The notes below the pieces were generated by a model that did not search any database, was not told the DNA's origin, and saw only the letters and a program-made list of their open reading frames with translations. A DNA stretch of 21,405 nucleotides from assembly GCA_964471755.1 (NCBI GenBank), contig CAYYJM010000092.1:1-21405 (forward strand), read 5' to 3'. Source of the stretch: CAYYJM01 sp964471755 (GTDB taxonomy: Bacteria; Planctomycetota; Planctomycetia; Gemmatales; Gemmataceae). Below are positions 7,160-14,379 of the stretch, in pieces. Position 1 is the stretch's first letter, and every line of letters starts with the position of its first letter. Both the position numbers and the translations under genes were made by a program.

Positions 7160-8548
7160 TTACCAGCGGAATTCGAGGCCGGAGGTCATGCCTTGCGCCC
7201 AGTAGCCCGAATAGTGGAACCCCGCGCTTTGCTCACTCGCTCGGGCCACATTCGACCAGTACAGGAAGTTGTAGCCGACGAATGTGCGCACGTTCGGGCA
7301 GAGTTGATAGCCGAGATTCACCTGGACCTCCGGAACGATCGAGAAGCTCCGTTGCGTGATCGGACTCTGAGGACTGATCCTTTGCGAGGTACTGCCGAGG
7401 GCCACTTTGGCCGACCAGTTCAGGCTCAGACGCGGGAATAGTAGTTGCTCGCCGGCCAGGCCGACCTGGCCGCCGTCGAAGCGATTCCGGGTCTGGGATT
7501 GAGCCAGAGTCGAATTGTTCGGCAAGGCGATGAACTCCTCTTCCAGGGTCAAGGTTCGCCAGCCGACCAGCAGATCCACGAAGCAGGTTGGTCCCCACTG
7601 CAGATTGGTTCGGAAGTTGACTTCTCCTCCCCACAATTCGGTTCCAAACAGATAGGTGGAAGTCGGCCCGGTGACCTGGGCCGTATCTCGGGTCAGGAAT
7701 AGATAGTTCGCGTCCAGGCCGAAGCAACGGTGTTCATCGAACCAGCAACCGGCGCTGAAGCGCGCACCAATCCGTGCCCCGTTGTTGATCGTCCCTTCCG
7801 CGATGCCCTTGGCGGGCGAACGCGCCCACCAGAGCAGGCTCTCGCCGGTGGCATAGAAGGTCCGCCAGGGGGTGTAGGCCAGATTCGCACCGTCTACGCA
7901 CGACGGATCCGGGATTGCATCGACCGGGATCGCAGCCATCGGATCGGCCACGATCGGTTGACCTGGCGGCGGTCCGCCGCCAAAGTCAGGCAACGGCAGG
8001 AACGAGTTCTGCACGTTGGGCCCCGGTACGGGCGGTCCAGGGATCGGAGCGATTGGGCCTCCTCCAGCAAGGTCTGACTGGATGCCGTTCGATACTGGCG
8101 GTCGGAAAGTCGGCCCTGCAAGCCCCGAGTTCGACGGCAAGGGTGTGAGTTTCGGTCCCGTTGCTGGCACCGGACTGTCAATCGCCTGCGGGGCGGTCGT
8201 TCTGGCGTTATACGGAGGCAAGGTCGAATCCGAGCGAAGCAACGGCGGCACACCCGATGGCGTGGTCGCCGCCTCGTTGTATTGTGCCGGGATCAGGGTT
8301 GCATTCTGAGACGAGGCTTCCTCCAGAGTGACCGGCCGTCCCAGGGATACCGCGGCGGGTCGTTGGGTAGATTGTTGGTTGTCGGCCGCCGACTGATGGC
8401 TGGTTCCTGGATTGTACGCTCGTGCCGGCAATCCCCAGCGTGACGGCGGACGGGGCGAATTGAACGAACCTGATTGAGCCAGACCGCGAGTTGCGAACCC
8501 CAATCCCAGCAGCAGGGTGATCACACGACACCACCAATCCATGTTCAT
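7160..8548 (-). CDS. BBP7-family outer membrane beta-barrel protein
   Basis: Planctomycete-type outer-membrane barrel protein, 462 aa, molecular role unknown. Residues 3-24 form a signal peptide (VITLLLGLGFATRGLA). A proline-rich linker follows with the box SLGRPVTLEEASS (68-80). The BBP7 domain is about 217-462, recognised by YTPWRTFYATGESLLWW, GARFSAGCWFDEHRCFGLD, NRFDGGQVGLAGEQLL, LGYQLCPNVRTFVGYNFLYW and the terminal GLEFRW; the last residue is aromatic, as in many outer-membrane proteins. The start at 8548 is preferred because AAGGAA is about 9 nt upstream; a second ATG two codons later is possible. Tandem paralogue of the gene at 8990-10972, same strand, separated by 441 nt. Confidence 0.9.
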   Translation of the reverse strand: MNMDWWCRVITLLLGLGFATRGLAQSGSFNSPRPPSRWGLPARAYNPGTSHQSAADNQQSTQRPAAVSLGRPVTLEEASSQNATLIPAQYNEAATTPSGVPPLLRSDSTLPPYNARTTAPQAIDSPVPATGPKLTPLPSNSGLAGPTFRPPVSNGIQSDLAGGGPIAPIPGPPVPGPNVQNSFLPLPDFGGGPPPGQPIVADPMAAIPVDAIPDPSCVDGANLAYTPWRTFYATGESLLWWARSPAKGIAEGTINNGARIGARFSAGCWFDEHRCFGLDANYLFLTRDTAQVTGPTSTYLFGTELWGGEVNFRTNLQWGPTCFVDLLVGWRTLTLEEEFIALPNNSTLAQSQTRNRFDGGQVGLAGEQLLFPRLSLNWSAKVALGSTSQRISPQSPITQRSFSIVPEVQVNLGYQLCPNVRTFVGYNFLYWSNVARASEQSAGFHYSGYWAQGMTSGLEFRW

Positions 8549-8989
8549 TCGGGAGATTCCTTTCTGGGCTGGGGTATCGCCATTTCCAGACGCCGGTTTC
8601 CACATCCTGGTGGTCGTTCCGGTCGGGAGGAAGGACCTGCACACGCACCTCGATCCTGCCAATACAATCGGTCCTGGTGAGTAACCGGAGCGATCCGGAT
8701 TGAAGGACTGGGCCGATCACGACCGAGGGGGAAACCGCAGAAGCAAAACGAGCCGCAGTTGTTACGCAGAAGGCACGACACGGTCAGGTGGAAGAATCAA
8801 ACGTCTCGATCCGGGTCGTCTCGGAATCTTCGGAAGCCCGGCACCTCGCCGAGGTAACTCAAAGTCGCGCTGCGGCGCGGTTTTGACCCAACGGGTCGAG
8901 GGGACTGTATCATACCACAAACGAACGAACGACTCGCGTTGGCGAGTCGTTCGCTGGCTTACAGAGCAGACCACCTTTTCGGTCAGCGA
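8549..8989. other. 441-nt intergenic region between two BBP7 genes
   Basis: No credible gene on either strand; the short frames here lack ribosome-binding sites and protein-like composition. It contains the hairpin at 8926-8953. On the minus strand, at 8909-8917, it also has TGGTATGAT, which would be an extended -10 box, but no convincing -35 box. If used, that promoter would give the downstream BBP7 gene a leader of about 350 nt. The rest shows no recognisable structure. Confidence 0.5.
8926..8953 (-). terminator. Perfect 12-bp hairpin after a BBP7 gene, probable terminator
   Basis: Arms cgaacgactcgc (8926-8937) and gcgagtcgttcg (8942-8953) pair perfectly around a 4-nt loop. It lies 36 nt past the stop codon of the BBP7 gene at 8990-10972, and in the minus-strand transcript it is followed by a U-rich but interrupted stretch (UUCGUUUGUGG). 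The position and stem favour a terminator; the imperfect U-tract lowers certainty. A dyad binding site is the alternative. Confidence 0.6.
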
Positions 8990-10972
8990 TCAATAACGGA
9001 ACTGAAGTCCGAAATTGATACCCTGAGCCCAGAAGCCGGTGGTGTTCCAGTTGAACGATGGCTGGTTCGGGCCACCCCCCGGGCCTCCCGGTAAGAGATT
9101 CGGGTTGATGTTCAGGTTGACCTGTTCGGCAGCTCGAGCAACGTTCGACCAGTACAGGAAGTTGTAGCCAACAAACGCACGGCACCAGGGCATAATCTGA
9201 TAGCCCAGGTTGATCTGGGCCTCAGGGACGACTGAGAAGACGTTCCGCGAGTAGGACCCACTATTCGATGTCTGAGCCAGCAACCCACCCGGGAAGACGG
9301 TGCCATTGATATTGGTCGCGCCAAAGATGTCGGCTTGCTGGCGGGTTGTGCCCAGTGCTACCTTCGCTACCCAACCAACGCTCCACTTACCCCAGAGCAA
9401 TTGCTCGCCCGCCAGACCGATCTGGCCGCCGTCGAATCGATTGTGTGTTCGGAACTCGTCTACCAGAAGAAAATTCACTGGAAAGCCACCTTGTACGGCG
9501 CTGACCGATTCGGTGACTCGCAGATTGTCAGCCAACGTCAGGGTACGCCAGCCGAGGAGCAGATCGACCGAGCAACTTGGGCAGCACCAAAGGTTGCTGC
9601 GGAAGTTGGCCTCATAACCCCACAGGTCACTGGAGTGTTTGATATCAACGTAGCCGCTCACTGGACCAACGCCGTTGGCTGGTGGGAATGGGCTTGCCGT
9701 CACCTCGATTGCCTGTTTCCCTGTGTTGGCGTCGGTAAACGGCCGCGAGAGTGGTGGATTTCCTTGCGAACCGACGAAATAGTTATCCGAAATCCGCCCC
9801 AGGAAGAAATAGTTCCCCTCCAGGCCGAAGCAACGATCTTCGTCGAACCACATTCCAGCGGAGAATCGACCACCGGATCGGATCCCATCGAGCAGGCGCT
9901 CATTGCCATACAGAACTCGCGTATCCGGCTGATCCAGCCTGCCCGCAACGGGATTCAACGGGTTTCCGGTCGTGACCAACGGCGGCGTGTTGGCTCCGCG
10001 CGTCCACCAGAGCAGATACTCAGCTCCGACGTAGAACGTGTGCCACGGGGTATAACACGGAGCGGCCCCATCCACAATGGACGGAGTGAGCGGCGAACTC
10101 CCCGTCGCCGGCACCGGCGCAACCGGCGCAGCACAGTTACAACTGGGACACGAGGTGCCCATGTACGGCGAACACGTCCCCGTCGCGCAACTCCCCGTCG
10201 CGCAACTCCCCGTCGGACAGCCGGTCACGCCGCCCGGGTAGGGATAACTCGCGGACGGGTAACCCGGCATGCTCTGGCCAGGCAGGCCAATGACCGGAGC
10301 GGGAGCCGGATAACTGGCCGGCGGACGGCCGCCAGGCAGGTAGCCTGGCACCGGCGTACTCGCGATCGGCACCGGCATTCCAATCGGGGCCGGCGGATGA
10401 AAGGTTCCGCCGGGCACCGGTAAGGTTGTCGCCGGCATCGGGATTCCGCTCCCCATCGGGATCGACGGACTCGGCGTGGCCATCGGGTTTGGCAACGGAA
10501 TCGGTCGCGGCCCCGGAACCGGTTCTACCGGTTTCTCTTCCTTCGGATCGGGTCCCTTGTTCTCGAGCGGCTGCGGCAACTGCGTCCAGTTCGCCAGGGA
10601 TGAAGGCAAGGCAATCGTCCCGCCCTGGGGCAGCGGCTGCCTGGTTCGCGGATCGACTCCCTGGGGCGAAAACTGTGCCGGAACCAGGTTCTGGTCCAGA
10701 GTCGGATTCGGGAGCGGCTCGGGCTGCGGAACCACATCCGGCAGCGCCACCGGCCGGGCCAGGGTGGCCGCCGGACTCACCGAGCCCGACCTCGGCAAAT
10801 GATGCGTCCGCACCGTCTGGCCATAGGCCGGCGGCGGCGAGGAGGCTTGTTGTGATGGCTGTGGAGCCCTGCGGTATGTAGTTGGATTGGCCGGAGCGGT
10901 CCCGACCGCCATCAGACCGGCCAGCCCCAGCCCGAAGGTCAGGGCGATGAAGCGTCTCCAGTGACATCTCAT
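8990..10972 (-). CDS. BBP7-family outer membrane beta-barrel protein with Cys-rich GSCAT repeat linker
   Basis: Planctomycete outer-membrane barrel protein, 660 aa. The signal peptide is about residues 1-28 (FIALTFGLGLAGLMAVGTAPA). A very long Pro-rich linker (30-300) holds LARPVALPDV (71-80), many PxPG/PIPxP turns, and a short cysteine cluster (C252-C280, seven Cys) with GSCAT repeats. The BBP7 domain is about 302-660: CYTPWHTFYVGAEYLLWW, GGRFSAGMWFDEDRCFGLEGNYFFLGR, NRFDGGQIGLAGEQLLWG, LGYQIMPWCRAFVGYNFLYWSNVARAAEQ, terminal FGLQFRY. The start at 10972 follows GGGAGG by about 11 nt and places the signal peptide at the N-terminus; a longer frame to 11080 has no signal-peptide logic. Strong paralogy with the BBP7 gene at 7160-8548. 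Confidence 0.9.
   Translation of the reverse strand: MRCHWRRFIALTFGLGLAGLMAVGTAPANPTTYRRAPQPSQQASSPPPAYGQTVRTHHLPRSGSVSPAATLARPVALPDVVPQPEPLPNPTLDQNLVPAQFSPQGVDPRTRQPLPQGGTIALPSSLANWTQLPQPLENKGPDPKEEKPVEPVPGPRPIPLPNPMATPSPSIPMGSGIPMPATTLPVPGGTFHPPAPIGMPVPIASTPVPGYLPGGRPPASYPAPAPVIGLPGQSMPGYPSASYPYPGGVTGCPTGSCATGSCATGTCSPYMGTSCPSCNCAAPVAPVPATGSSPLTPSIVDGAAPCYTPWHTFYVGAEYLLWWTRGANTPPLVTTGNPLNPVAGRLDQPDTRVLYGNERLLDGIRSGGRFSAGMWFDEDRCFGLEGNYFFLGRISDNYFVGSQGNPPLSRPFTDANTGKQAIEVTASPFPPANGVGPVSGYVDIKHSSDLWGYEANFRSNLWCCPSCSVDLLLGWRTLTLADNLRVTESVSAVQGGFPVNFLLVDEFRTHNRFDGGQIGLAGEQLLWGKWSVGWVAKVALGTTRQQADIFGATNINGTVFPGGLLAQTSNSGSYSRNVFSVVPEAQINLGYQIMPWCRAFVGYNFLYWSNVARAAEQVNLNINPNLLPGGPGGGPNQPSFNWNTTGFWAQGINFGLQFRY
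10181..10215. repeat. 15-bp tandem repeat inside a BBP7 gene
   Basis: Two identical 15-base units (10181-10195 and 10196-10210, cgtcgcgcaactccc), plus the first five bases of a third. Read on the minus strand they encode the pentapeptide GSCAT twice, within the sequence CPTGSCATGSCATGTC. The unit length is a multiple of three, so copy number can vary without a frameshift. Confidence 0.85.
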
Positions 10973-11232
10973 GGACGAAGGTCCTCCCTGAGCATCAGGG
11001 CCTTGCTTCTTGCAAGACTGCAAGTATGGAAGCCGCACGAACACCTCCGGCAATGGTGGACACGGATCGCCCGACCGCAACCGGGTTCACTGGTAAGATT
11101 CGGCTGATTCGGGGGGATGATCCCATCGAAAGCGGACGGGGCCGACCGGAGAGTACCGGCAAGGAGGGGGTCGCAGGCGCTTTCACTGGCAGAGTCTTCC
11201 CAGTTTTCCAGCCAGCGGCATCGGGGGTCGCC

Positions 11233-12885
11233 TCATCTCGCCGGTTCCCGTTCACCCTCCAGCCGCTGCATCCGCAGGCGATGGTACTTCAGGCCCGGGA
11301 TGAAGAAGCACAGGGCCGTCACCACGCCAAACAGCATCGGGCCGTAGTCCGGGTAGAGACAGATCGGCACAGCCGACAGATACTCCGCCGCCGCGGCCAG
11401 GTAGAACTCGCCGGACAGCATCCCCGCCTTGACCGTGAACGTGATCCCGGCAATGACCGCCAGCACCGGCGTCAGCGTCAGCACCGGCAGCCTCGGCTGC
11501 AACAGCATCTCGATCAGGAACACGCCAATCGTCGCCATCACGGCCCCGGCCCAGACGTGGGCGATGTGTCGCTCGATGGACAGGACCGGGCCGGCACGCT
11601 TGCGCAGGTTCCAGAAGATGCGGCCCCAGGTCACCAGGCCGACGCCCCACAGCAGCAGATACCAGACCGGATTCTCGACGCCGTGCCACTTCATCCACGT
11701 CGTCGCCAGGCAGAGCAGCAGGACCATGACGCTGTGCCACATCCACAGCAGGCCCCAGTTCTCCAGCACGGCGGCGTTCGGCGTGTCGCCCAGGACGCGG
11801 TTGAACACGTCGAGCAGCTTGACCGACTGGACCGAGAGCGGCTCGCCTGCCTGGAACGCCTCCAGGTCGCGAGCCAGGGCCTCGGCCGAGGGATAACGCA
11901 GGTCGGGCTGCTTTTGCAGACACTTCAGGCAGATCAGCTCCAGGTTGCGATCGACCTTCGGGTTCAGCAGGCTCGGCCGAACCGGGTCCTGATCGAGGAC
12001 CATGAGCAGGATGTCCATCGAACTGGCGGCCTGGAACGGCGGCCGACCTGTCAGCATCTCGTAGAGGATCACGCCCAGGGCGTAGACGTCGCTCGCCGGG
12101 CTGACGCTGCCGCGTCGGCCGCTGACCTGCTCGGGAGCCATGTACGCGGGCGTGCCGACGATGCCACCCGAGCCCGTCAGCCGCTGATCGAGGCTGCCCG
12201 CTTCCATCCCCTTGGCCAGGCCGAAATCGGTGACGTGCGGCTCGCCTTCGCGATCGAGCAGGACGTTCGATGGCTTCAGATCGCGGTGCAGCACGCCCTG
12301 GCCGTGGGCATGCTGGATGGCCCGCGCCACCCGGGCCAGGATGCGGGCCGCGTCGATCGCCCGCAGCGGGCCGGACTTGAGCAGGTGGGCCAGTGTCCGC
12401 CCCTCGATGCAGCGCATGGTCAGGTAGGCGACGCCGCTCGACTGGCCGGCCTCGAAGATCGGCACGATGTTGGGATGCTCCAGCCGGGCGACGGCGCGGG
12501 CCTCGCCCTCGAAGCGGGCCAGTTCCTCGGCCGTGGCCTGCTCGCCGCGCAGGATCGTCTTCAACGCGACGGTTCGTCCCAGGCTCCGCTGCCGGGCGCG
12601 GTAGACGACGCCCATGCCGCCGCGACCGAGTTCCTCGATCAGCTCGTAGTCGCCGAACGTGCGTGGCAATCCCGGCCCGGTCACGGTAGGCCCTTCCGGC
12701 AGCGTCACCGCCATCGGCCGGCTCGGATGGAGGTGGCGTGCGACCTCGATCGTGGCCCACAGTTGCCGCAGTTCCTCGGCCAGGTCGGGATGTGCGGCAC
12801 AGAGCGTTTCCAGATCGTCGCCCAGTTCGAGCCGATCGAGCAGCTCGGCCAGGCGTTCGTCGCGATCCCCTTCGGACGTGGCCAT
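11233..12885 (-). CDS. PknB-type Ser/Thr protein kinase with C-terminal multi-pass membrane domain
   Basis: Hanks-type kinase, 550 aa. A short helical N-terminus (residues 10-52, with AAHPDLAEELRQL) of a kind common on planctomycete kinases precedes the catalytic domain (about 80-345): P-loop GRGGMGVV (87-94), lysine K109, HRDLKPSN (200-207), DFG (220-222), APE in YMAPEQ (250-252). All catalytic residues are intact, so it should be active. Residues about 380-535 hold four to six hydrophobic segments (SVMVLLLCLATTW, YLLLWGVGLVTW, AGAVMATIGVFLIEMLL, LTPVLAVIAGITFTV, MLFGVVTALCFFIPGL) and no PASTA, WD40 or TPR sensor. The kinase domain is N-terminal to the membrane part and so cytoplasmic. The ATG at 12885 follows GAGGGGG. 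Divergent from the substrate-binding protein gene at 13008. Substrates unknown. Confidence 0.92.
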   Translation of the reverse strand: MATSEGDRDERLAELLDRLELGDDLETLCAAHPDLAEELRQLWATIEVARHLHPSRPMAVTLPEGPTVTGPGLPRTFGDYELIEELGRGGMGVVYRARQRSLGRTVALKTILRGEQATAEELARFEGEARAVARLEHPNIVPIFEAGQSSGVAYLTMRCIEGRTLAHLLKSGPLRAIDAARILARVARAIQHAHGQGVLHRDLKPSNVLLDREGEPHVTDFGLAKGMEAGSLDQRLTGSGGIVGTPAYMAPEQVSGRRGSVSPASDVYALGVILYEMLTGRPPFQAASSMDILLMVLDQDPVRPSLLNPKVDRNLELICLKCLQKQPDLRYPSAEALARDLEAFQAGEPLSVQSVKLLDVFNRVLGDTPNAAVLENWGLLWMWHSVMVLLLCLATTWMKWHGVENPVWYLLLWGVGLVTWGRIFWNLRKRAGPVLSIERHIAHVWAGAVMATIGVFLIEMLLQPRLPVLTLTPVLAVIAGITFTVKAGMLSGEFYLAAAAEYLSAVPICLYPDYGPMLFGVVTALCFFIPGLKYHRLRMQRLEGEREPAR

Positions 12886-12908
12886 GTCGTTTCCCCCTCG
12901 CCGGAAAA

Positions 12909-12952
12909 AGGGGTCGGGAGTCTTGATTCTCTCCAAAAGACTGCCGACCCCT
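12909..12952. repeat. REP-like inverted repeat in a divergent promoter region
   Basis: Arms aggggtcgggagtctt (12909-12924) and aagactgccgacccct (12937-12952) pair at 15 of 16 positions with a 12-nt loop; flanking AAA and TTT extend the pairing past one bulged base. It occupies the 122-nt space between the kinase start (12885) and the substrate-binding protein start (13008). It could be a dispersed REP-type palindrome, an operator for both genes, or an RNA hairpin in the kinase leader. Confidence 0.75.
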
Positions 12953-13007
12953 CTTTCGTGACCTCGCGTTGCTACCATCAAGAGTAGACACCCCCGAGGA
13001 ACTCGTC

Positions 13008-14078
13008 ATGCGGAACGATTACTGGCTCGGCCTCGCCATCACGCTCATCACCGTCAGCGTGATTCTGCTGGCCGTCTTCTGGAAGCCGGACCCGCGCGTG
13101 GTTCTGTTCTGCTCCCAGGACGAGCCGTTCGCGCGCGATCTGCTCCTGACCTTCTCCCGCGAGGCGAAGCTGGGGACGCAGGTCAAGTTCGACACCGAGG
13201 CGAACAAGTCGGTCGGCCTCTATCAGGAGATCGTTCTCGACCGGGACCGGCCGCGGGTGGACGTCTTCTGGAACAACGAGATCTTCAACATGATCCGCCT
13301 GGAGGAACAGGGTCTGCTGGCCGAGTGCCCGTCGCCGTTCGGAGCCGATGACGTACCGGTGCCACCGCAGGCGGTGAGCAAGACGGGCCGCTGGATCGGG
13401 TTCGGCTCCCGGGCCCGTGTGCTGGTCGTCAACACGAACCGGCTCCAGCCGGACGAGTATCCGACGAGTCTGCTCGATCTGACGGCGGAGCGCTTCCGGG
13501 GCAAGGTGGTGATGGCCAAGCCGATGCACGGCATGAGCGCAACCCAGGCGGCGTGTCTGTTCGAGGTTCTCGGTCCCGAGGCGGCTAAGGATTACTACCG
13601 GGCTCTGAAGGCGAACGCGATCCAGATTTCGCCGGGCAACAAGCAGGCCGCCGAGTGGGCCGGCCTGGGCGTCTCGCCAGGTGGTCTGCCGGTGGCTGTC
13701 GGCGTCACGGACACCGATGACGCCCTGGCCGAGGTGCGTGCCGGCCATCCGGTGAAGCTGATCTTTCCGGATGGTTCCGGCGAGCCGCGTGTCCCGCGCA
13801 TGGGGACGCTCTTCGTCCCGAACACGGTTGGCATCATCCGGGGTGGTCCGAATCCGGAAGGAGCCCGCTTGCTCGTCGAGTATCTCCTGTCGCCGGAGGT
13901 GGAGACGGCCCTGGCGACCGGCGCGTCGGCGCAGATTCCGGTGCGGAAGGCTCTGCGTGAGAAGCTGCCCGAGGTGATGCGGGAGGCGGCGAACCTGCGT
14001 CCGATGGCCGTGGACTTCTACCGGGCCGCCACGCTGTGGGACGAGGCGCAGACGTTTCTGCGCAATGAGTTCCGCTGA
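13008..14078 (+). CDS. Iron(III)-type ABC transporter substrate-binding protein, membrane-anchored
   Basis: Extracytoplasmic solute-binding protein of the bacterial family 1 / FbpA-FutA type, 356 aa. The fold signature is visible in VVLFCSQDEPFARDLLLTFS near the N-terminus, a hinge region around DVFWNNEIFNMIRLEEQGLL, GRWIGFGSRARVLVVNTNRL, and the C-terminal LLVEYLLSPEVETALATG. Residues 7-25 are one hydrophobic segment without a lipobox or clear cleavage site, suggesting an uncleaved membrane anchor. No permease or ATPase gene is adjacent, so the ligand (iron, phosphonate, thiamine or other) is open. The ATG at 13008 follows GAGGA by 9 nt; the longer frame from 12969 would begin without a ribosome-binding site. 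Confidence 0.8.
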   Translation: MRNDYWLGLAITLITVSVILLAVFWKPDPRVVLFCSQDEPFARDLLLTFSREAKLGTQVKFDTEANKSVGLYQEIVLDRDRPRVDVFWNNEIFNMIRLEEQGLLAECPSPFGADDVPVPPQAVSKTGRWIGFGSRARVLVVNTNRLQPDEYPTSLLDLTAERFRGKVVMAKPMHGMSATQAACLFEVLGPEAAKDYYRALKANAIQISPGNKQAAEWAGLGVSPGGLPVAVGVTDTDDALAEVRAGHPVKLIFPDGSGEPRVPRMGTLFVPNTVGIIRGGPNPEGARLLVEYLLSPEVETALATGASAQIPVRKALREKLPEVMREAANLRPMAVDFYRAATLWDEAQTFLRNEFR

Positions 14079-14097
14079 GGCGGCCGGACGCTCCGAA

Positions 14098-14184
14098 GGC
14101 GAGCGTGGGGCGTCAGCCCCATGAGTTCTGGTCTTCGTCACCGGAGCGTACCGGGACTCATGGGGCTGACGCCTCACGCTCGCC
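14098..14184. repeat. Inverted pair of a dispersed 29-bp repeat
   Basis: The left arm (14098-14126) and right arm (14156-14184) are reverse complements at 28 of 29 positions, separated by a 29-nt spacer. Each arm carries GGCGAGCG, then a mini-hairpin core GGCGTCAGCC, then CATGAGT. The same GGCGAGCG...GGCGTCAGCCC core is found again near the right edge (21353-21405), so this is a repeat family and not only a local palindrome. It lies 19 nt past the binding-protein stop codon and may also stop transcription. Confidence 0.85.
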
Positions 14185-14309
14185 GGAGGTGACTCCGCGT
14201 CGAGGCCGCACGACGCATGACGCTTGGCGGTGTCGTGTCTGCGCTGTCATGTCCGCCTGGGCCGGATGTCAAGAATCTTCCGCCGATGTCGCCAGGATCG
14301 TCTTCGCGC

Positions 14310-14339
14310 TTCCCCTTTCTCGGGGCCGTCCGCTACAAT
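14310..14339 (+). promoter_or_regulatory. Possible promoter of the TPR protein / ABC-F pair
   Basis: TACAAT (14334-14339) matches the sigma-70 -10 consensus at 5 of 6 positions and lies about 40 nt before the start codon at 14380. The only -35 candidate at proper spacing, TTCCCC (14310-14315, 18-nt spacer), is poor. Confidence 0.3.
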
Positions 14340-14379
14340 GCCGGTGGTCGATTCGGGAAGGGAGAGGGAGGGCCTGGCC

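Larger units (their letters stand above)
14079..14379. other. 301-nt intergenic region between the binding protein and TPR protein genes
   Basis: No credible gene. The left part holds the large inverted repeat 14098-14184; the right part holds a possible promoter for the TPR gene (14310-14339). The stretch 14185-14300 shows nothing recognisable. Confidence 0.6.

Noticed and set aside
8700..8996. 98-aa open frame in the gap between the BBP7 genes
   Set aside because: No ribosome-binding site, composition not protein-like, and it crosses the hairpin and the 3' end of a real gene.
11026..12987. 653-aa open frame on the plus strand
   Set aside because: Antisense to the Ser/Thr kinase, with shadow-like composition (many R, Q, H, D) and no domain; the kinase on the minus strand has all catalytic motifs.
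11252..13009. 585-aa open frame overlapping the kinase in another minus-strand frame
   Set aside because: Arg/Gly/Pro-rich frame-shifted reading of the kinase gene; no protein-like hydrophobic pattern.
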